64,000 bases of DNA from Trichuris trichiura (GCA_037903355.1 JBAJFE010000014.1:6014001-6078000); one strand, 5' to 3'; shown: positions 47,401-59,850, counted from the first letter of the stretch. The notes: generated by a model not told the origin, from the letters alone. A program made the numbers and translations.

Positions 47401-47706
47401 AGTGTCAGCTTACAACTGTGACTAAGGAACGGATGTTAGCAATGCTTGGACAGTTCCTATAAACAAGACGAACTGCTGCAAAGTCACGTAACAGAAGGTC
47501 ACACGCATAAGAAGAGAAGGCAACAAGATCTTTCTGCACTGGTTTCCCACTATACACACATACACGGACCAAACTGGGTTGTCCTTACTGCTTCGAAGCT
47601 TCCACTCAATTATTTTGTGCTGCAGACTAATCGAAAAGCACGGGAAGCTTCGCATTAACAAAGCTTCCTCACAAAGGTGGCTAATATGCGCCCCAACATT
47701 TTTGTT
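44491..47706. other. Intergenic, nothing recognised
   Basis: No supported gene. A TG-rich run lies near 46225-46250. A small frame at 46603-46845 has no recognisable domain. Confidence 0.4.
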
Positions 47707-47719
47707 TGTCTATGATGTA

Positions 47720-48165
47720 CGGAATAAAATTTTTTTTGCGGCTTTGCTACCCGTTCGTCAGTTAAAAACGTTTATTTTCAAACGTATAACCAGCGGAGCT
47801 TTCGGGCCACGCCGGGGCCCGTCATCAGCGCTAAGTGCGCCGCCGTCGGGTCGGTCATTATGTTAGCAAGCCGCTCCGTCCGACCGACCGTGGAGGGAAC
47901 CTCAGCCGTCAGGTCTATCCTTGACCCGTCGGGCTTTGGTCCCGCCATGGTCGGTCGGACAGAGCGGCTTGCTAACATAATGACCGACCTGGCGGCGGCA
48001 GCACTTAGCGCTGATGACGGGCCCCTGTGTGGCCCGAAAGCTCCGCGGGTTATACGTTTGAAAATAAACGTTTTTAACTGACGAACGGGTAGCAAAGCCG
48101 CAAAAAAAATTTTAGTCCGAATAACTCACCTGTTAGAAAGGAGAAAAAGAAAAAAGGAGAATCAA
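47720..48165. mobile_element. Palindromic hammerhead-bearing element
   Basis: Flanked by the 13-bp duplication TGTCTATGATGTA (47707-47719 and 48166-48178). Arms of about 165 bases (47720-47895 and 47948-48117) are inverted copies. The right arm continues about 48 bases beyond the left arm's end (to TTCTCC-rich sequence near 48165), so the left is the truncated one. GC-rich inner arms contain GGTCGGTC repeats. Both arms carry the ribozyme-like motif. Confidence 0.85.
48010..48052 (+). ncRNA. Hammerhead ribozyme motif, right arm
   Basis: CTGATGA (48011-48017), helix II CGGGCC/GGCCCG, GAAA, then helix III AGCTC/GGGTT with a CGC loop and A before predicted cleavage after 48052. The left-arm copy lies at 47791-47829 on the minus strand with the same helix II. 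Compared with the 58503 element the helix II changes are paired changes (GGGTC/GACCC to GGGCC/GGCCC). Confidence 0.58.
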
Positions 48166-48178
48166 TGTCTATGATGTA

Positions 48179-51100
48179 AAGGATTTTTTCAGCGATTTCC
48201 GTGCTAAGGCTGTCAACATTATAGAGTTACTACTGAGCACAGAAGATAACCTGCAGCGAAAACGAAGCTGAACTTCAACTGTACTGCGAAACAACATTTT
48301 TTCATATAGCCACGCAGACCATGCCCTTCGCCTTTTCGAGCGATTTTTGGACGGCAGTTTCTCGATAAATTACTACGGGAAAAAGGGAACCGCTTTTTCA
48401 ACTCACCGAGCGAACAATTTTCTGACCAAATTGCCTTTATAGTTGAAAAGGAGTAAGTCGGAAAAGTTTATTTTCTGGGCGCAGTTGTACGTTTCCCGAA
48501 AGGATTAGAGGGAACAGTTTACGAGAAACTTGCACATTCAACTGGTACTTGCCCTTTTCTTCCAATCATCACCCATGTTACGTAGTCACTGCACTTATAC
48601 AAGGCGTGTAGATCGTCCGTTGTTTATTGAATTTCTAGCTTAGAACACTTAGCGGAGGGACTGCTTGTTGTAAGAGAAAAATACTGCGATGACGGGTATG
48701 CTGACTGTCCCGTGAAGTCTGCTGCACGTCACAAGCTGCATAAACAATGGATTTCCAAGGCATTTACTACTTCGCTTGAAACCCGACAGCTCCAAACATA
48801 CTGTGTCGATTTAAGCGAAAAGGTAGAACGTCTAAGAAGGTTTCTAAACTGTCTCACAGCGACTTCGGAATGGCATACTCAAGCCTGCTGCTAGCCTATT
48901 CCTGTGGCTCGTATGTGACATTAACTTCATGTAGCCTTTTACATCGATGAAGCTGGTTAGAGTTTTCGCCATTGCTTTCAAGGACACATGATCTGGATTA
49001 TCCAGTACAAAAGTGCCCGGAAGTGTCTGAGTGGGAAAGACCACAGTTTAGTGGAGTGGAAGACAACTCTTGTGTCGTTTTACTGTTATGGAACGAGCGT
49101 AGCATGCGTTCGCTGTGGCCGTCCACGCATCAGTATGCTTAGGTTCCTTGCAAGCTTTGAGAGTTTGCAAGGAAAATCTGTCATGCATACGTATAATAAA
49201 GGAAGCTCTTTACATTCGACGCAACTGCATCGCCAGCTGTGATTAGGAGGTTGAAGTCAGTAAAGTTTGGAGTTATCTCCGCTACCGTAGAGGATGCAGT
49301 GCACTGTATTAGTGCGCTATGGAAAGGAACGGTATATCCATGGCAGATGTAAGATTTCGGTTTGTCCCACTGGTACCAATCAGTTTTCCAGGTGTTCAGT
49401 TGTGGTTAGAAAGCTGGCTTAATTTTTCACATCTTTTAAACTTCTTGCCTACCTGTGAAAATGGCACATTTCATCCTTTCGTCTTTCACCCATGGTCTGG
49501 CCGTAATGACGGGATACTAACAGTCCTGAAACTGCCTCCGAGAATAAATGTTTATTCCTGCATGACTTGTTGGTCCGTATGAATTGATAACGCCAACCGT
49601 AACGGAATTTATTCTTTGAATCCTGTAGCGCGCTGGCTAGTAAATCAGCATGTCAAGGTTCAGGGATTTTGCAACTGAGAGATGGTCGCTTGCGCTTTGC
49701 GATGCCGTCTAAAAGTGGCCTTTACCATAAGCGGAGTCTCTATTTCCTGTCATTATTATCAAGCTTGTATGGAGTGTATTATGAATGAAATGAAATAAGC
49801 GTTTGGGTAATTTGCAGGCCATCTTTTTTTCACTGTAGGTCTAGTTCCACTGCTTTTTGATATGCACTTGGCCTGTTTGAAAGTAAAAGGTTTATTTGTA
49901 TTCATGGAATAGGTGCTCGTCGGAGCATCTGTGTCTAGTTCCTTCAATGTAGGAGCGGACACTGCCTATCCTTGAAGTTTTTCAGTGGCGCTTAAGCGTC
50001 TCTTTCTCTCGGCTCTATTCTTATCGTTTTGTCGCTAGTATTGAACAGGTTCTTCGGTTTGTCAGCTTCGACCGGATTTTTTGACAAGCTGCGCACTAGA
50101 TTGAAGACGAGAAATACGAACGCTGACTCGAAATCGTCATTTATATTCTGACAAAAGAAATTTCTTCTTTTCACTGCACGAAGCTGGAAAATCACTGTTT
50201 TACGTTAGCTTCTTGCGCGAAGAACTTATTTAATGGAAGAGTTTTCAAGCCCTGCTCGTTTAAGTGTGCTGATCGGATCGTTTATGCAGGGATGATTGGC
50301 TGTACCCTTTGTAAGGCGATAGTGCCAAGTTATATTGACAACTTTGGCTACAGATTCGGGTAAATTACGTGCTCCAGCGGCGTTCCGAGTTCGACCGCTG
50401 ATCTTGTCAAATTCCTTATTATGCTGATAGAAGAAGAATGAATTATTGACTAAGAGTGAAAATTTCTACTTAGTTCGAGCTTTCGCGATCGCTTCTGTTT
50501 CACGTTCGATTTTGTGGGTACGGCAACAGTTGGAAATTTCTTTGAATATTAGTAATTACTAGAAGGTTAGTGCCGTTTGATTTCTGCTTTTGGTCCTTCG
50601 GGCAGTTGACGTTGTGCGGCAACGGAGCGAGCGAATATACGTTTTCATCTGGGGAGTGTCGCTTTTTGAAATTACGCAGCTTGTGGTTTGCGAAGAATGT
50701 TGAAAGAATCGATCTCTCCTTTGGCATGGCCAGCAAACGTTCCATTATCACTTGCTGTTACGAACCATGCACATGCGTCTAACGGAATAGCATAAAAAGT
50801 AGCAGCCGAAAGTGCCTCTTTGTCGCATGTCGTAATCGATTCGAATCCATCGTGCAAGTGGACGCACTTTTCCTTTCCTCGTGATTTGCTCAGACTTAGC
50901 AGTTGTAGTCGTGACTTGGCTCTTAGTTGCCAGGAAAGCATTGCTTATTGGTCTTATGAGTTTGTTGGACGGTAGTAATAGTTTCATGCAGGGGAAAAAT
51001 AGCAGTGAGCTGTTGTCATTCAAATCGAAGGGCAGTAGAAAAGCAATTCTTGTTCTCCGTCAACTTCTCCGGACAGGATAGACATGTGGTCCAGCGCTGC

Positions 51101-51381
51101 TGGTCGTTCAATGACGCTATTACGCGCCTGCCGCCCTTCACCCTCTGTGGCTGCAGAAAGAAGAAGCAGTTGAGTCGACTGGCGCCGCGCAACCGCTGCT
51201 CGTTGTCGAATAGTGGAGGAAGAAGTTGCTATCGTCCATCTCTTCATCAAAGCCTCTCTGTCGGCTGTGCTCATTTGTCAGGGTACAACAGGAGCGAGTT
51301 TGTGTGTAGCTGGTGCATTTGTGCCCGTTCAGTCAGTTGATCTTTTTTCTGCAAGCCAGAGTTTTCCTCTACATTGTCGTC
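48179..51381. other. Upstream of the RBFOX gene, nothing recognised
   Basis: May contain 5' untranslated exons and promoter. Small frames near 49319 and 50881-51340 show no domain. Confidence 0.35.
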
Positions 51382-54300
51382 ATGTTGCCTATGTACAGGT
51401 TTCTAACGCAGGATCCTAACCTGGTGAGTCAGTGGATCAAGCATGGCTTATTTGGCAGCTTGCCATGCAGTCAGCCTTTGTTTATGTAGTCATTCTATTC
51501 CCACGTTTGCATTTTACCTTTCACTGTTAGGAGACATTGTGTCATTGCCTTCCACGTAGAGAGATTTTTAAAATTCACTTGAGCCGCTTTCATTGTATGA
51601 TGCGAACAACTGATCGCTAGTAATGCTCATGCGATCGTCAACGTTCGTACTACGGTACTGGTTTTTGTTTACAGGTCGAGGAAACGTTCCTGTCTATTCT
51701 AAATTGAGTAGCGTTACTGTAGACAAAGAGATGCTTTCCTTTGCTTCCATTTGAGATTGCAAAAATATGATAAACATTCTTAGCTTTATGTCATTAAAAA
51801 GCTGATTCAGATCATTTTCATCACAGATACGGGCATGATTTTCAATCCTCCCCTTTCCTTGCAGTCTAACAGCGAACCATCTGTTTCCTTGTTCGTTTGT
51901 TCGCTGGCCAAAGTCATTGCCTTTCCGTAAGTTGAATTTAATTTTAGCGACCGCCTTTACAGAAGCTGCCCGTAAATAGGAAAATTTCTTGAGATTGTCG
52001 CTGCAACGCAATCGTGTTTCTCGACTATTTCAAACTGTCCTTTAGAGAAACGTAGCAATGATTACAAAACTTGACCACCTAAGATAATGCTGTAAGATTT
52101 CCCGTTTTTGGTGAATGAGTATCAAATAACTAGTCTGGGTTTTTGGGATCCAAGCAATACCTACAAACATTGGCACCAGCTTGCCATGTCCATGTTTTCT
52201 TCACTTTACGCAAGCCAGACTAACAACACGGACCTGTTTATTTGGTCTTTCGATCAGCCGCCCTTTGCGTGTTTTCCGTTGTCTAATAGCTATTTTTTCC
52301 TCTGCTCGCGTTTTCTTCCTTTTCTGAAAGGTGTTTATTCTTCCTGTAAGTTGTCGAACGTAAATGCGGTTTAACCGTGTATGCTTTTTAATGAGCTGTA
52401 GGGAGTAGGCAATAAACATTCTTGTGGCAGTGGTAGTGTTCCGACACTTTGACAGGCAAATTTAGCTGTTTGTAGATTTATTATCTTGTTTGGTTCTCTT
52501 ATCTTCTAGTCCGATTATTACTATTACTATTATTGTTGTTGTTGTTGTTGTTCATAGTTTAGGTCTTGACGGGCCCATTTAACGTAGCTAGCTTAGCGTA
52601 TGTATATGTTGGTAAAAAGTTTAAGCGCTGCAGGCATGAAAGATAAATTTCTACGCATTGTTTAGTTTTGAGTGTTTCTTGAAGCACGAAGGCCTAACGA
52701 CATTCTTTCTGGAACGTTCATATTGAGCTTTCAGCAAGTTTATTCAAGGGGCCTGCGAGCAAAACTCTCACGGGGTACCAAGTTGAATGCCGAACACATG
52801 CTTAAAGACTAGGTGAAGAAATCGTTTATTCAGTGTCGCTTCCACGGCGTTTACGTTTGACTATATGTAGGATAGCAACTCCGTTTTAGTTTATCTCTCT
52901 TTCCCTTATCTTCTCTAGTGCGTTAGACGGTCAGTGCTGCTAGGATGTTTCTTCAGCGAACGCACAGTGAAAGTTCTCACAGGTCTATCAGGATCGCTTT
53001 TGCCCACTGGCTGTTGTTATATTCATTTGATCGATTTTATCGCTTACTTGGCAACTGATGAAGTAGACGTTTACAAGTTGCCCACTAGAAACAGCTGTGG
53101 CCAGTCCGTCCAGTCTAGTATTCTGGATCCTATTCTGAGGACGTTGATTATCTGATTCTCTTTCTCGCTCACTTATGTTGTTTGCTATTTCTCTTTTTCA
53201 ATTCTTTGGACCTTCTTAGCAGTCATGCTTTAGTGACAATCATCGTTCACGTTGCTTTGGTAACCTTCCTTTGTTTTCAACATACACAGGTGGGATGTTA
53301 AAGTTATTGTTGGGCATGACGTTCTAACTGCGCTTTCGCGTCACGAAGTGTGGCCAGATGCGTTGGCGCAACTTCAAGCATTAATTTTTTTGAAAATTTG
53401 TTAGATCCCCGGGATATTGTTTTCTTCGACTAGAGTATCCTCTTGTTTACGGCTCTCCTAATCTTGGTTGGTGTGGCAGTTGCGTCCTTTTAAGTTTGTG
53501 GTTTTTGTTAGCGACAAGATTTGAGCAGATATACGACAATTTCTCGTTAAGCAGAGAGGTCTATTTGGGAAGTAACAAAGGTTTCGGGTCGTACGTGGCC
53601 CTTTTAGATGGGCTGACAACGATTCAATTAGGATGCGATTGATCTGTCCTTTTTGAGTAGCCTTTTTCTGTTTAACGGGAAATTGTCATATGACAGATCT
53701 ACGCGAACTTATGTTGTTCAATTTTTCACCATCGTACCTTCGCCGGTAGGCTGCCCTCCCGCTTCTTCAACGTATATTATTAATTTGATAACTTTTGTTG
53801 ATGAAATCTGTTTCGATCCTTCCTGAGCAAATACCAATATTTTCGGAATCGTTCAGTTCAGGTTGCTGTATATCTTAAGAAAAATCTACGCACAAAATCA
53901 TTTGTTTACTAGAATTAGCTGATAATATTCCTGTTTCAGCAGCTTCTTGGAGCGTATCAGACGGTTTCTGGTTATCCAACCGCATTTGGCACGAATTGTC
54001 CCAGTGGCTCTCTACCTTTGCGCGTAGTCACCAGCTCAGCCGTACAAATGTCGCAGCCTGGCTTGAACAATGCAACTGCCAATCAAAGTGCAGGTAAATA
54101 AGCTTTTCTTGATTTATCCGTTACAGATAAGTAACGCACTCCAAGTTGTTACGGTTTCGTGGTGTTAATTACCACTAAATATCCGCAAGCTTTTTAACCA
54201 ATCACAATACATTGACATTAATTACGTTTTTATGAGACACGATTTCCAAATTGCTGCTCGTTGGAGAAGCTCATCTTCAAGCGTAGTTCACAAGTCGGCT

Positions 54301-57276
54301 TGTCAGCTGGTTGCCTTCAGCACGTAATGGTGTATGACATTGAGGTGTGGCACAATTCTATTTTGTAATCGCAGAAGAGAAACGTGCTGAACGCAGTTGG
54401 CAACTAAATGATTCCTACTTTCCGTTTGATTGAATTATCGCTGCTGTGGGCGTGTAGGCGGCATAACTTCGACTTCTCATTCCAGATTAGCCCATGTTTA
54501 TACGTAATTAATTCAGGTGGCACTTTCAGTACTCATCTTCACCCTTCACGCTTGAGAAAGTGGTGGCAATGAATGATCATATTCCCAGAAACGGTTATCA
54601 AGTGAAGTAGCTTGCTAGGCTCAAGGGAGGAAGTGCTGTTCTGGTTAATCAATCCAAAGAGAGGTTTAGGTTCATGGAATGCTGCTAAGCTGTCTAAGAT
54701 GAGCGTTTGTTATCTTGGAAGGGCAGAAATGATGCGTAACTTTGTCTCGCATTGATAGTTTAAGTTACTAATATTACTAAGTTCCGACATGTTGATGCGC
54801 AGTATTCCTTACAAGGATTTCCTCTGTTCAGTTCGAATGGTTTAAACATATAGTACTTTTGGACTAAGGATTTGCCTGCCGTTTATGATTCTCTGCATCT
54901 TTGAGTGTGTTTTTTTCACGATTGTTTACATTTACCGTCATTCAATTCTACCGTATGAACAACGTAAATTTTGTAAGTGTGATAGGATTGAACCGTGAGT
55001 TGACACACTAGCCTGAAATACCGGCCGGGCTCTCCACATTCTAGAAAAGATCTCCCTTGCCCAATGCTTGTGATCTAAGAAAAGAATTGCAAGGGTTGCA
55101 GTTCTTTTTTTCTCGTCGGTGCTAGTCGTTAAAATCTTTGTTAATCTTTGCTTGACATCTGCTAATTCTCAAAAGTGTAAGTAGGAAAGAGTAAGTTGTT
55201 CATGTGGGTTGCTACACTTCCGGTGAATAACTGTTCAGTCCGTGAAGTCGGCCGCGGAAGGATGGATATGTGAATTTGATGAGTTCAGGAGCAGCGAATG
55301 TGCTTGACATGGAACAGCTTATTTCTGTAAGCTTCCGTTCCTGCATTTCAGTAAGATTAGCGTTTGAATTTTCCTGCTTGACAGTTAGATGACACGTTGT
55401 ATCGCTGCCAAATCCGACGGGGCAATTTATTTTTCACGAAATCTTTTTTCTAACGCAACGGGTAGAATGTTTCTTGCATCTCGCATTCCAGGAGCTTGCC
55501 AGTAAGTAACTCGATAAACTGATGTTGAGGGAGACATAGAAGTGTACATGTGAGTGAATATTTCCGAGCTGCATCTTTGAAGATGGGAACTACCTGTTTA
55601 GCAATATTGCTCTTCTAACACAGTAAGCGTTTTCATCTTCATTGACGCTAAGTTAGTTGTTGGGTGATTAACTACTTTTTTTTTGAATACCATTTCCAGA
55701 GACCAACTTTATGGCTGGCGAAGATAATTCCGGGGGCGAATTTTTCCTTCAATCAGTTTTGCGTTTGAAATAACTGTTTAACCTGTATTGTTTACAAGCT
55801 GCGATAATGTACTGTTTTCTTGTGGGAATTTTGGTGCATTTTATTGGTACTCTTTTGTTTAGGTGCTTCTGGTCTGTCGACTGCTTCTCTGTTGGGAGCT
55901 GAGTCAAATGTACCATTGGCAGGTTTGCCTGTCGCGAGTGACGTTGACTTGTCCAGTATAGTGCTGAATCTCAATTCTGAGGTACGTTACATCTTTCATG
56001 TGGCCGCGAAACTTTGTTAGCACATGTAAAGGGGTAAAGTTCGATTGGTTTTGCCTTTCACTGCTTTGTAACGTGGCCCCTATTTATCGAATAATACTGA
56101 AACATATTTATACAGCATAATAGCAAAAGCGTGCGAGGGAAATATTTGGTAGCTAGTTTCTCCTCGATAGCCATTGGACTGTACAATTAAAAATAAAAAT
56201 AGCATGAATGAGCAATTGTGGGCTATAAACGTTTACTTTTGAATTTTTCGAATTTAGGCTTAATAGTTCTTAATGCGTGAACGGTTCATGTAACTTTAAA
56301 CATTTCTTCGGTCTTGTCCTAAATGCGTCAACGCGTCAGAATGTAAACCATTTGTTGCTGGCGAAGGGGCAAAGTCGGTTCTGAAAGCGCTATTCGAAAT
56401 AAACGTTTAAACCTGTACAGACTGCTTATTCCTAAGAAACCGTGAAATTTTATACGCCTGTAAGGAAACAGTTGTTCCTTCAACGTAGTTTATGTGTTTT
56501 TTGTCAAGTTAGAACTCAAAAATATCAGTTTTAAGACTACGCTAATCTTAATGTCGTACTTAAGTGGCTGTAATATTATGAAGATAATTTGTCTAGAATG
56601 ATCTGACCCAACAATGGCATGGAAACGGACTCAACCAGAGTGACCAGCAGTCGCAACAGCAACAACAACAACAACAGCAGTCAGTTTCCCAAAAGCAGCA
56701 GCCACAGAATGCTCAGGATTCTCAAAATATTTCTACAAGCGTTAGCTCGTTGCAGGCCGTTGCGGCTGCAGCTGCAGCTGCTGCAGCCGCCGCGGCACAG
56801 GCCAACGCTCCTGGAAATGGCATCATTGGGCCACAGTTACCTGGCCTTTCAGCCACTCAACCAGGTTCAGTCTCGTCAACTGGTAACAATCTTGGCGGGA
56901 TGGGAACATCCGCCACAAGCGGAGTCGCGAATGCGGAGACTCCCAAAGTACCGGAAGGCGGCAAACGTTTGCACGTGTCTAATATTCCGTTCAGATTTCG
57001 GGAGCCTGACCTTCGGCTCATGTTTTCGGTAGAGCATTAAATTTGCGTTAGATTTGTTAGGAAAGAAACGTTCTTATAGAAATATGGAACAGTTTTGTCA
57101 GCTGAGATAATTTTCAACGAACGGGGAAGCAAGGTATGCGCTGTTACTTCTTCAGAGCGTTGTGTGCTTAATGTTGCTTTAAGGGTTTTGGTTTCGTTAC
57201 AATGCAGCACTCGCATGAGGCGGATGTAGCACGAGAGAATTTGAATGGCACCATTGTGGAAGGTCGCAAGATCGAG
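51382..57276 (+). CDS. RBFOX: RBFOX/FOX-1 family splicing regulator (partial)
   Basis: Nuclear RNA-binding protein that recognises UGCAUG to control alternative exons. Visible exons: 51382-51423 (tentative start [14 protein letters not shown]), 53940-54093, 55863-55981, 56597-57028, 57080-57133, 57184-57276; phases agree throughout. The N-terminal part is low complexity: a glutamine run (about 56655-56680) and 12 alanines (56762-56797). The RRM starts [11 protein letters not shown] (RNP2), continues with [19 protein letters not shown] and KGFGFVTM (RNP1), and ends [11 protein letters not shown], diagnostic for the family. The exon coding VNNATAR and the C-terminus were not found before the window ends, so the gene continues. 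Introns are 50 nt to 2.5 kb; the one after 57276 holds several ribozyme elements. Confidence 0.92.
52534..52552 (+). repeat. TTG microsatellite
   Basis: Six TTG/GTT units after an ATT/ACT-rich run, in an RBFOX intron. Confidence 0.8.
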
Positions 57277-58490
57277 GTAGGTCTGCACATAATGCTTTTC
57301 AAGTAGTTTTTTTTGGAAATGATATCTAGCACTCTTACCAAAATCCCAGACCCCCTATCGTTTAGTTGACGTTGTCGTATGTGCGCTTAGTCGTTGCTGC
57401 CATGCCATTACTTTTTTAACAATCACGATTGGAACGTGCACACAGGGCAGGGCTGGATGTGTATTTATGATTTTCTTTTCTGTTTTCTTACGTTCGAATA
57501 TTAGTTGGTGATGCTCCGGCTGTGCTATATACATATTGATTCATCTGATCCACACCTTGATCGGTTGTGAACCAGTTTTTCCTACTGCAACAAAAAATGA
57601 CTGACGATTCTGGTTTTGCGTGCATGCCAGCAAATGAATCCGGGGCTCTTCGTTCTATCTATGATGAACTTGGATATCGTTCGTTCAAGTGTTCGTTTCG
57701 CTCGCCATATGTACTGCTGCCATGCGTGCGCTGGTTGATGATTGTTTCTCTTCATCCGTCTACTTCGTTGTTCACGGAGCTGTCATTTGTCTGGCCGCAG
57801 CAACAATTTCCACTTATGTTGTTATAGTTTTGCGGTGCGGACATATACCGGCTAAGATCTTGTCGGTTGGGTAGCCTCCTCGCGTCTGAGAAACTGAACG
57901 AATGGCAGCATGGCCTTTGCTCAAAATTGTTTTATAAGTGACACTGGCAGCTGTGCGTTAACTTTGCCTTTCTATAATTTTTTTGGTCGCGCATGTCTCA
58001 ACACTTTTCGAGAAAGGGTTTTGTTTCTTTTTATTTGCTTATTCCTGTGACTTGCAGTTGCAACAGTTTACTTTCGTCGCGCAGCAACGTTGGTTAACTT
58101 TCCTGTGTTTGCGTTCTTTTAGGACTCGATAGCATACAGAATTTATTTATGAAAATGCCGTCTATTATTGCTAGGAGATAATGTAACCACGTCTTTTCTT
58201 TGCACATATAAACGGCGCATCCCCAAAGAAATTATAAAGTTCTAACAGGCCTTTATGAAGGCCTACATGTACAGCAATAACAACTTTTGAATTGTATTTA
58301 CGTTCCAACCGTTCTGTCGTCCATCAGCATTTCGTTTGTATACTTTTCTCACGCTGCTGTTGCGTTGTGCCAACTATTTTAAGAAATGTTCAAATAAGAT
58401 TTTCGGAGAATCTCGGATTTAGTGAATAATAAATTTCTCACCGTCAAATGATTTTTGCAGCAACTAAACTTACGTTTAATTTTTAAGCAG
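57277..58490 (+). other. RBFOX intron
   Basis: Sequence after the last visible RRM exon; short frames near 57567-57874 have no domain. Confidence 0.5.
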
Positions 58491-58548
58491 GATGCAATTT
58501 GTCATAATGCAAAGGTTTTATTACGGAGTAGTTCCCGTTTTAATGCGC

Positions 58549-58593
58549 GTAAACTCCAGAGCTTTCGGGTCGACCGGGACCCGTCTTCAGCGG
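58549..58593 (-). ncRNA. Hammerhead ribozyme motif, left arm
   Basis: Minus strand CTGAAGA (58590-58584), helix II CGGGTC/GACCCG, GAAA, then AGCTCTGGAGTT as helix III with one changed pair. Confidence 0.58.
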
Positions 58594-59035
58594 TTGTGAA
58601 TTACGGATGTAACTTGTGCGCGTGACTTGAGTCTTCTGTAGTTTTCATGGTTTAAAGCGGGTGTTTTAAAGTTCTCTGTTGGTGGTCTTCTGTTTGTATG
58701 GTATGTAATTGTCCGTTATTAGCATTTCTTTCATGTACGGTGGTTATTTCTTTTTTCACGTGCTCCATGTGTTCTTGTATCGCGTCCAATTGTTGAGCAG
58801 CAGTCGTAGCGTGTCACGATATTTGTCCAATTTTCACTTACATCTGCTCCTTGGTCGTGGTTGTATGTTTGGTTGTGTCTTAATGTAGAGGGCTTCTTTG
58901 ATTCTTCTTAATCGTAGGTTCTTTTCGTAACATAAGACTTTTGGGTTGAGCGTCTGGTTGCATTGTGTGGCATGTTCTGCCACAGCAGAGGCCTGTTTGG
59001 CTTTCAATTCAATTCTAAACCCGATAATCACCATG

Positions 59036-59233
59036 GAAAAAGCCAAACAGGCCTCTACTGTGGCAGAACATGCCACACAATGTAACCAGACGCTCAATCC
59101 AAAAGTCTTATGTTAGGAAAAGAACCTACGATTAAGAAGAATCAAAGAAGCCCTCTACATAAGACACAACCAAACATACAACCGCGACCAAGGAGCAGAT
59201 GTAAGTGAAATCTGGACAAATATAGTGACGCGT
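59036..59233 (+). pseudogene. Penelope-like GIY-YIG endonuclease C-terminus
   Basis: Reads AKQASTVAEHATQCNQTLNP, one stop (TAG near 59115), then RRIKEALYIRH and YNRDQGADVSEIWTNIVTRY. The AVAEH...KEALYI...NRDxG series is the signature of the endonuclease domain that ends Penelope-like polyproteins. The left arm codes the same part on the minus strand (59097-58834) without that stop but with a frameshift after KEALYI. No reverse transcriptase is present. Confidence 0.85.
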
Positions 59234-59448
59234 TACGACTGCTGCTCCATAATTGGACGTGATACAAGAACACATGGAGCAAGTGAAAGAAGAAATAACC
59301 ACCGTACATGAAAGAAATGCGAATAACGGACAATTACATACCATACAAACAGAAGACCACCAACAGAGAACTTTAAAATACCCGCTTTAAACCATAGAAA
59401 CGGCAGAAGAATCAAGTCACGCACACAATTTATACCCATAAATCACAG

Positions 59449-59491
59449 CTGCTGAAGACGGGTCCCGGTCGACCCGAAAGCTCCGGAGTTT
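59449..59491 (+). ncRNA. Hammerhead ribozyme motif, right arm
   Basis: CTGAAGA (59452-59458), helix II CGGGTC/GACCCG with a CCGGTC loop, GAAA, helix III AGCTCC/GGAGTT, then T before predicted cleavage after 59491. It follows the endonuclease stop in the same orientation, as in Penelope-like terminal repeats. Helix I is weak close to the core, though more distant ATAAAT/ATTAAA-like pairing exists. Confidence 0.62.
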
Positions 59492-59769
59492 ACGCGCATT
59501 AAAATGGGAACTACTCCGTAATAAAACCTTTGCGTTATGAAAATATACGGTCCCGTACGAAGAAATCACATTTTCAAGATGCAATTTGTTTCGTTTTTGC
59601 ACCTTGGACTCACGAAAGCATGTTTGTCTAGGAAGTCTGACCAGTGTTGCTCGTTGCGATGATTTTTTGCAGTAAGGTCTGGGCAAAGTGCAAATGGGTT
59701 CTTATTCGATCTATTAGAATTTCACAATATTAATGCAAGGTAGAACGGTCTATTGAATGTTAAAAGGAA

Positions 59770-59850
59770 CAAAGCTTTTGGAGAGAACGTTTTCCGTCAA
59801 CAGCGACAGCGCTGATGACGTCTTTCCCAAAAGCGCGGTTTCTTTTAAAA
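59770..59850. repeat. Small decayed ribozyme foldback
   Basis: GCTTTTGG...CAACAGCG faces CGCTGATGAC...CCAAAAGC around ACAG, with CTGATGACG on the plus strand. It resembles a shrunken member of the same family. Confidence 0.45.

Larger units (their letters stand above)
58503..59576. mobile_element. Palindromic Penelope-like element fragment with hammerheads
   Basis: A 1.07-kb near-perfect palindrome: arms of about 510 bases (58503-59015) and 550 bases (59025-59576) with a centre of under 30 bases. Flanked by the 12-bp duplication GATGCAATTTGT (58491-58502 and 59578-59589). Each arm is the 3' end of a Penelope-like retroelement: GIY-YIG endonuclease C-terminus, short untranslated part, then a terminal repeat with a hammerhead motif. 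The right arm reaches the full terminus (reverse complement TTGAAAATGTGATTTCTTCG); the left stops about 39 bases short. Confidence 0.88.
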
